Source: UBA2658 sp964485265
GTDB taxonomy: Bacteria; Bacillota; Clostridia; Oscillospirales; Oscillospiraceae
DNA length: 64,000 nucleotides
NCBI GenBank assembly: GCA_964485265.1
Contig: CAZAIU010000005.1
Span: forward strand, 24,575 to 88,574
Direction of reading: 5' to 3'
In this document: positions 59,697-64,000 of the stretch, piece after piece
Numbering within the stretch: the stretch's first letter is position 1
Layout: each line of letters starts with the position of its first letter
Program-made: the position numbers and the translations under genes
The notes under the pieces: model-generated
What the model was told of the DNA's origin: nothing
The model's input: only the letters and a program-made list of their open reading frames with translations
The model's database searches: none

Positions 59697-61466
59697 TTAT
59701 TTTATTGGTTCAAAGTATTTTGTTAAATATTCTGAATACATTTTGTCAAAATCCGCGTCTCCGCCATGATGGAGCCTGTGAAAATATTCATGGGTATCGG
59801 TTCTGATGATATCGTTGTGTGCGGCTGTTTCCCTCAGCACATATGTGGCAACGTTGGAGCAGTGGTCAGAAATGCGCTCAAGATTGATGATAAGCTCTAA
59901 AAATTGCGTGCCCAGCTCAACAGTACACTCACCCAGCTTAAGGCGTTCAATGTGACGGCTCTTAAGCTCATCCTGCATGACATCAACGACTTCCTCAATG
60001 GGTTCAACCTGAAGTGCCATGCTTCGGCTGTGGGCTTCAAAGCAGGCGACGGCTTTTTCAAGAGATTCACCGACAGCGCCTGTGAGGAACAAAAGCTCAC
60101 GCTTTGCCTTCTGAGAAAACGAAATGCCGCGATTATTTAAAGCAGTGGCACATTCTGTGACATTAACAACATAGTCTCCTATGCGTTCGTAGTCTGACAA
60201 TGTATGAAGCAGCTCGGATACGGTGATGCTTTCCTCGCTTGTCAAGGCTCTGTCGGTTAGCTTGACAAGGTAGTTGTCTAAAAGACCCTCAAGCTTATCT
60301 AAAGCCACCTCATTCTCGTTTAAGCGCTCAAGCTTTTTAACATCATAACGATCAAGAATCTCAATGGCAAGCTGATAGTTTGTTTTTGCAAATTCGCCCA
60401 TTTGATTAACAGCTTCACGTGCCTTTTCAAGAGCAAGAGAGGGGGAGGAGAGAAAACGCTCATCCAAAACGGACAGCTCACGTGTTTCCGTGTCCCCGGG
60501 GACAATCTTTTCAACAAGCTTCACAAGCTGCTTGTTGAAAGGAAGCAGAATAACGGTGCATGCAAGGTTGAACATTAGGTGCAGGTTTGCGATGCTGCCG
60601 CGATTCATGGTTTCTTCCCAAAAATCAAATTTAAAGATGGCGTTGCCGGCGTAAAGAAGTACTATGAAAATTATCGTGCCAAGCACATTGAACAGCAGGT
60701 GCAGTGCGGCGGTGCGCTTTGCGTTTTTAGAGGCGCCTATTCCCGATAGAATAGCGGTTACGCAGGTGCCGATGTTTTGACCCATTATGAGCGGAACCGC
60801 AGCATTAAAGCTGACTATACCTGTTGAGCTGACGGCTTGAAGTATGCCCACCGAAGCAGATGAGCTTTGAAGAAGTGCCGTAACTAAGGCACCGACAAGT
60901 ATACCCAGCACAGGGTTTGAGAAGGCGGTGAACATAGACTGAAATTCCGGAAGCTCCTGCAAGGGAGCAACTGATGCCTCCATGGTTTTCATACCGATGA
61001 AAAGCAGGCCCAGACCCAAAATTATCTGACCTATGGTTTTTTTCTTTCCGCTGGAAATAAACATGTAAAGGATTATGCCGCATACGGCAAGAAGGGGACC
61101 AAGGAAGGATGGCTTCAAAATTTGAAGCAGCAGTGCATCTGAAGATATGTCGCCGAGGCGAAGCAATTGAGCCGTAACTGTGGTGCCGATATTTGCGCCC
61201 ATGATTATGCCCACGGTTTGAGAAAGACGCATTATGCCTGCGTTTACAAAGCCGACACACATGACGGTGGTTGCCGCTGAGCTTTGGATCAGACCGGTTA
61301 CCAAGGCACCTAACAGAACGCCTTTAAAAACGTTGCTGGTAAGGCGCTCCAGTATGCCCTCAAGACGACCGCTGGAAAGCTTTTCCAGACCGTCTGTCAT
61401 TGTGGTCATACCAAAAAGAAAGGTGGCAACAGCCCCCATCATTGTAATAAAATTCGTTATACTCAT
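59697..61466 (-). CDS. Na/Pi cotransporter family protein with PhoU domain
   Basis: The 589-residue protein has two Na_Pi_cotrans repeats in the N-terminal 310 residues, each with a QSSAA/S signature ('GLIQSSAATTVMCVGFV', 'ALLQSSSASVGILQAV'). A PhoU-like four-helix region follows (about 340-560, 'ERIGDYVVNVTECA', 'ERISDHCSNVATYVL'). The family imports phosphate with sodium. ATG follows GGAGGATAA. Upstream on the minus strand are TATAAT (61566-61561) and tandem Spo0A-like boxes. Confidence 0.93.
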   Translation of the reverse strand: MSITNFITMMGAVATFLFGMTTMTDGLEKLSSGRLEGILERLTSNVFKGVLLGALVTGLIQSSAATTVMCVGFVNAGIMRLSQTVGIIMGANIGTTVTAQLLRLGDISSDALLLQILKPSFLGPLLAVCGIILYMFISSGKKKTIGQIILGLGLLFIGMKTMEASVAPLQELPEFQSMFTAFSNPVLGILVGALVTALLQSSSASVGILQAVSSTGIVSFNAAVPLIMGQNIGTCVTAILSGIGASKNAKRTAALHLLFNVLGTIIFIVLLYAGNAIFKFDFWEETMNRGSIANLHLMFNLACTVILLPFNKQLVKLVEKIVPGDTETRELSVLDERFLSSPSLALEKAREAVNQMGEFAKTNYQLAIEILDRYDVKKLERLNENEVALDKLEGLLDNYLVKLTDRALTSEESITVSELLHTLSDYERIGDYVVNVTECATALNNRGISFSQKAKRELLFLTGAVGESLEKAVACFEAHSRSMALQVEPIEEVVDVMQDELKSRHIERLKLGECTVELGTQFLELIINLERISDHCSNVATYVLRETAAHNDIIRTDTHEYFHRLHHGGDADFDKMYSEYLTKYFEPIK

Positions 61467-61560
61467 TTATCCTCCGTGCTTGCCTTCAATGGAAGCGCTG
61501 TAGTTTTTTGTTCCCTCAGAGCACAAGACCGCAAACAAAGAATGCCGCAGTCTAAAATGA

Positions 61561-61631
61561 ATTATATACGAAACAAATGAGTTCGTAAATCTAAACCAGA
61601 CAGTTTTTTTAAAATCGACATTTCGACAAAA
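61561..61631 (-). promoter_or_regulatory. Promoter region of the Na/Pi gene with tandem Spo0A-box-like sites
   Basis: Minus-strand TATAAT (61566-61561) with TTTACG 17 bases upstream. Further upstream TTTTGTCGAAATGTCGAT (61631-61614, minus) carries one perfect 0A box and one with a single mismatch, cores 9 bases apart. Confidence 0.5.
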
Positions 61632-61702
61632 TAACAATTAAAGAAACCTGGGAAATCGTTAATATCACAAATAGCGCTTTAATGTGTGCAAGAAACTGCC
61701 GC

Positions 61703-62641
61703 TTAAAATTTGGATAGTTCAGGGGATTTTGCAGACAAGCGGTTAATAATTCCAACAAAGTCTGAACATTGCTGCCACAAAAGGCGGTTTTCATCAAACA
61801 GACCTGTGACAGCTCCCATGTCCTGAAGATACGACAGATATGAGCGCGTAACACTGCCTAACACCATGTAAAGGTTATAGTCTATTTCATAGCCGAAGAA
61901 GTCCATAACATATTTCACTACATCATCGAAGCATCGAGGGCTTTGACAAGCTTCCAGAACGGCTCCTGCAACTGCTTGCACTGCGTCGATGTTTGCCTGA
62001 GCAGTACCGCGTATATTCTCCTTTGCGGATACGTGGGAGGGGATGTACATGCTGCCCGATAGTTCTTTTATGAGATACAAGCTGTCAAGGTATGCAGAAA
62101 CATCGTACAGAAAGGCTATGTGGTAGTTTTCAAGAAAAGTTTCGCTTGTCATGCTGTCTGCCAAAAACCATACGTTGTCAGGAGTTTTAAAGCCGTTCAT
62201 GCCGATTGAGTGCCCGGGAAGATTGATTAGCCCGAAGCCCTCGGGCAATGTCTCCTTAGTGAGAACGCTTGCCGAGCAGCCCTTTGCCTGAGTGCATTTT
62301 TGCCGCAGAACACGGCTTGGATAGGCACCATACATAACGGTACCCTCCTCAATAGGATATTCCACAAAGCCCATTTCGGCGCGGTTACAGTAGACCTTGC
62401 AGCCGGTGCGGCGCTGAAGCAAATTATTGCCGCCGATATGGTCGGCGTGAGAATGAGTATTCAAAATCATATCTAAGTGCCAGTGGTTTTCCTCCAAGTA
62501 GTGCAGGACTGTCTCTGCATCTTCGTCTCCATAGCCGCTGTCTATAAGGCAAACGCCGTTGTCTGACATACGGTAAAGCCCAATGTTAGAGGACCCCTTG
62601 ATATAAAATGTATTATTGGCTGCTTGAATAAGCTTGTTCAT
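61703..62641 (-). CDS. MBL-fold metallo-hydrolase
   Basis: From ATG 62641 (AGGCGG upstream) the product has 312 residues; a start at 62662 is possible. The metal motif H-x-H-x-D-H is in NTHSHADHIGG (His63, His65, Asp67, His68), preceded by 'CLIDSGYGDEDAETVLHYL' and followed by 'INLPGHSIGMNGF' (third His) and 'VWFLADSM'. The C-terminal 110 residues are helical and winged-helix-like. The substrate is unknown. It follows the DUF1643 gene by about 57 bases on the same strand. Confidence 0.85.
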   Translation of the reverse strand: MNKLIQAANNTFYIKGSSNIGLYRMSDNGVCLIDSGYGDEDAETVLHYLEENHWHLDMILNTHSHADHIGGNNLLQRRTGCKVYCNRAEMGFVEYPIEEGTVMYGAYPSRVLRQKCTQAKGCSASVLTKETLPEGFGLINLPGHSIGMNGFKTPDNVWFLADSMTSETFLENYHIAFLYDVSAYLDSLYLIKELSGSMYIPSHVSAKENIRGTAQANIDAVQAVAGAVLEACQSPRCFDDVVKYVMDFFGYEIDYNLYMVLGSVTRSYLSYLQDMGAVTGLFDENRLLWQQCSDFVGIINRLSAKSPELSKF

Positions 62642-62698
62642 AAGTGTACCGCCTGCTATCATTTTAAAAATATGTGCCTGTGCAGCAGCTCAATAGCT

Positions 62699-63316
62699 TC
62701 ATAGCGTATCAAGATACTGCAAAATATCAAAGGGCTCAACCAGCGCGTCCTTTCGCAAATACAAGGGGTGATGGGGATGACCCTTAATGGAGCATTTGCC
62801 TGCCTTGAGCCATTTTGCGTCGTATCTCTTGCCGATATCTGCCATGTCACGGATACATTCTGAAAGATATGAGCGTTTTTCAATTATTGCTCCCCATGCA
62901 GCCCAGATAGCCGGACGGTGACCCTGACCCACATTTGACAATATGTATTCGAAAGCCTTCATGTTTTCCCTGTGTAAAAGCTCGTTCTTGCAAATGTCCA
63001 TGTCGTCTGGACGGGTTGCGCGCTGGGCATAAACATTGAACATTATAAAGCTGTCAAAGCCGTTGCCGTCGGCTATACGTGATACAGACTTAAGGGTGTT
63101 GTCCAGATTGTCTGGCACTGCGGTGGAGGGATTTATACCTATGCAAATGAGAGGGTTCTCTCCGCAGGTGCCCAGTATGTAACGATACTCCGAGTAAAAA
63201 TCGGGTACGTACAGCCATTTTTCCCTATCGTAGCAGCAGGGTTCAATATGCTTCTCCATAGCCTCTGAAAATCGAAGAACCGTCAGCTCTTGGGTTGCGG
63301 CGGAGGGTATGTGCAT
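62699..63316 (-). CDS. DUF1643 domain-containing protein
   Basis: From ATG 63316 (AGGTG upstream; GTG 63325 is an alternative) the product has 205 residues. The family pattern is seen in 'YRYILGTCGENPLICIGINPSTAVPDNLDNTLKSVSRIADGNGFDSFIMFNVYAQRATRPDDMD' and the late 'KCSIKGHPHHPLYLRKD'. DUF1643 proteins have no established function; the conserved 'GINPSTA' and 'GHPHHP' suggest an enzyme. A 130-base structured leader precedes it. Confidence 0.87.
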   Translation of the reverse strand: MHIPSAATQELTVLRFSEAMEKHIEPCCYDREKWLYVPDFYSEYRYILGTCGENPLICIGINPSTAVPDNLDNTLKSVSRIADGNGFDSFIMFNVYAQRATRPDDMDICKNELLHRENMKAFEYILSNVGQGHRPAIWAAWGAIIEKRSYLSECIRDMADIGKRYDAKWLKAGKCSIKGHPHHPLYLRKDALVEPFDILQYLDTL

Positions 63317-63447
63317 TTGTCTCACCTGCTTTCATAATGCTGAAAAACTCGTGTGTTTTGAAAACAACAAAAAGAGCAAAGAGGCACCTGCATATCTGAG
63401 AGTCGGAAGGACTCAGTAGCTTTTGCGCTTACAGAGGCAGTGCGCCC
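63317..63447 (-). ncRNA. Structured 5' leader of the DUF1643 gene, possible cis-regulatory RNA
   Basis: Reading the minus strand from about 63447: GCACTGC near the 5' end can pair with GCAGGTGC (63391-63384). Between them lies hairpin GAGTC-CTTCC-GACTC (63414-63400). GCGCAAAAG can pair with CTTTGC, which is directly followed by CTCTTTTT (63376-63369), a terminator-like end. Aptamer-plus-terminator geometry is suggested; no known class fits. Confidence 0.4.
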
Positions 63448-63452
63448 ATAGC

Positions 63453-63481
63453 AGTATAGCGCTGTTTTCAGCCAATATCAA
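63453..63481 (-). promoter_or_regulatory. Promoter of the DUF1643/MBL genes
   Basis: On the minus strand TTGATA (63481-63476), a 17-base spacer and TATACT (63458-63453). Transcription should start near 63447. Confidence 0.65.
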
Positions 63482-63957
63482 TGGTTTTCTTATGATGTCC
63501 TAAATGTGTTGGCACAAAATTGATGATATTGGAATAATTTGTGTTTTATATAGGGATGTATCTTTTTGTTTTATGACGAGGTCAAAATGAAACGGTTTGA
63601 TACAACAATAGCATGTTTTGAAGCAATCTTGTAAATGTCAGTCAATAAATTATGTGGTTGAACCATATGCCAGATTCGAAAGAACTATTATTTTATAGAA
63701 ATTTGGTGAAAAACGCCTTAAAATATTTAGTGCAACTGACTTATAAGACTGAAGAACTTTGTCGAAAATTAACAATAAAATTAGAAAAGCTTCACATTGG
63801 CAAAACAATTGCTTATAATACGAGAAAAGCCACGGATATGTTACTATATGCGAGCTTTTAATATGTGTTCCGACCCATTCGTTCAGATACTTAAAAGCAT
63901 TTTCAGGGGGACGATGGGATTGAAATAATTGCCCCAATATCTTTAAGGAGGAGAAAC
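63482..63957. other. AT-rich intergenic region
   Basis: 476 bases without a convincing gene. Short open frames on either strand (for example 63652-63861 plus) lack ribosome sites and recognisable products. I see no tRNA, repeat or clear promoter for the gene starting at 63958. Confidence 0.5.
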
Positions 63958-64000
63958 ATGGATTACCGGAAATTATTCGAATCGGAGGTTTCGAGCGAAG
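63958..64000 (+). CDS. Start of a gene running off the window
   Basis: ATG 63958 is preceded by a strong AAGGAGGAG with 5-base spacing. The 14 visible residues (MDYRKLFESEVSSE) do not identify the product. Confidence 0.6.
   Translation, partial: MDYRKLFESEVSSE

Noticed and set aside
63391..63414. CTGAGA in the 63.4 kb leader as a possible TPP riboswitch
   Set aside because: The rest of the THI box is missing and the promoter points the other way; the minus-strand leader is the likelier RNA.
63508..63524. TTGGCAC element resembling a sigma-54 -24 box
   Set aside because: The -12 position reads TGAT rather than TTGC, so it does not fit the consensus despite rpoN being nearby.
63652..63861. 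69-codon plus-strand frame in the right intergenic region
   Set aside because: No ribosome site, AT-driven composition and an overlapping minus-strand frame of similar quality; not enough to call a gene.

Overview
The window looks like a chromosomal segment of an anaerobic, probably spore-forming Clostridia member, most likely an Oscillospiraceae-like gut bacterium. This is inferred from gene content and style: ATG, GTG and TTG starts behind strong AGGAGG-type sites, a tryptophan T-box, a coproporphyrinogen dehydrogenase HemZ, a Spo0A-type DNA-binding protein, a bactofilin, a 2-hydroxyacyl-CoA dehydratase-like protein and large Fe-S flavoproteins. There are no rRNA or tRNA genes, insertion sequences, phage genes or CRISPR arrays. 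One assembly gap of exactly 100 N (21693-21792) sits inside a 15-base tandem repeat of the bactofilin gene.

Layout, left to right. 1-4949: the end of an alpha/beta hydrolase, then a three-gene set (YbjN-like protein, GNAT acetyltransferase, 959-residue protein with two kinase-like modules). 5068-12967: housekeeping metabolism (formate-tetrahydrofolate ligase, a membrane-anchored protein, asparaginyl-tRNA synthetase, cysteine synthase with a D-aminoacylase-like amidohydrolase, a formate/nitrite-type channel). 13093-16172: a promoter, a T-box leader with a TGG (Trp) specifier and a three-gene ABC importer, consistent with a TrpXYZ tryptophan transporter. 16447-19555: a large Fe-S flavoprotein with a HypA-like protein. 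19801-25484: a polysaccharide deacetylase with its metal site lost, a hairpin-rich spacer, the bactofilin and three proteins of unknown family. 25831-31646 and on to 36288: prolyl-tRNA editing protein, TPR-GGDEF protein, RlmA-type methyltransferase, DMT exporter, a receiver-less Spo0A C-domain protein, a LytS-like multi-PAS kinase with its regulator, an XRE regulator, a ComFB-like protein and a DUF2804 protein. 36557-39041: ABC-F protein and a small secreted protein behind a long structured leader.

39143-50846 is the most coherent accessory region. A FadR-type GntR regulator diverges from a redox operon (CrtI-like flavoprotein, ferredoxin-reductase-like protein, and a second copy of the large Fe-S flavoprotein), with a perfect TGGTCTGACCA operator just downstream of the operon's -10 element. 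A 2-hydroxyacyl-CoA dehydratase-like gene and an RND transporter with a roughly 235-residue coiled-coil insertion follow. 50902-64000 holds sigma-54, a four-gene HemZ/nucleoside kinase/acyltransferase/PAP2 run, a second GGDEF protein, a GNAT, an orphan type IV pilin-like protein, a Na/Pi cotransporter, an MBL hydrolase, a DUF1643 protein behind a second structured leader, and the first codons of a gene running off the edge.

The best candidates for something undescribed are the duplicated kinase-like protein and its operon, the GntR-controlled redox operon with its paralogue beside hypA, the RND transporter with a built-in coiled coil, and two structured leader RNAs (38438-38639 plus strand, 63317-63447 minus strand). 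Spo0A-box-like sequences (TGTCGAA) occur in three promoter regions (comFB-like, rpoN, Na/Pi), two of them in the same tandem arrangement.
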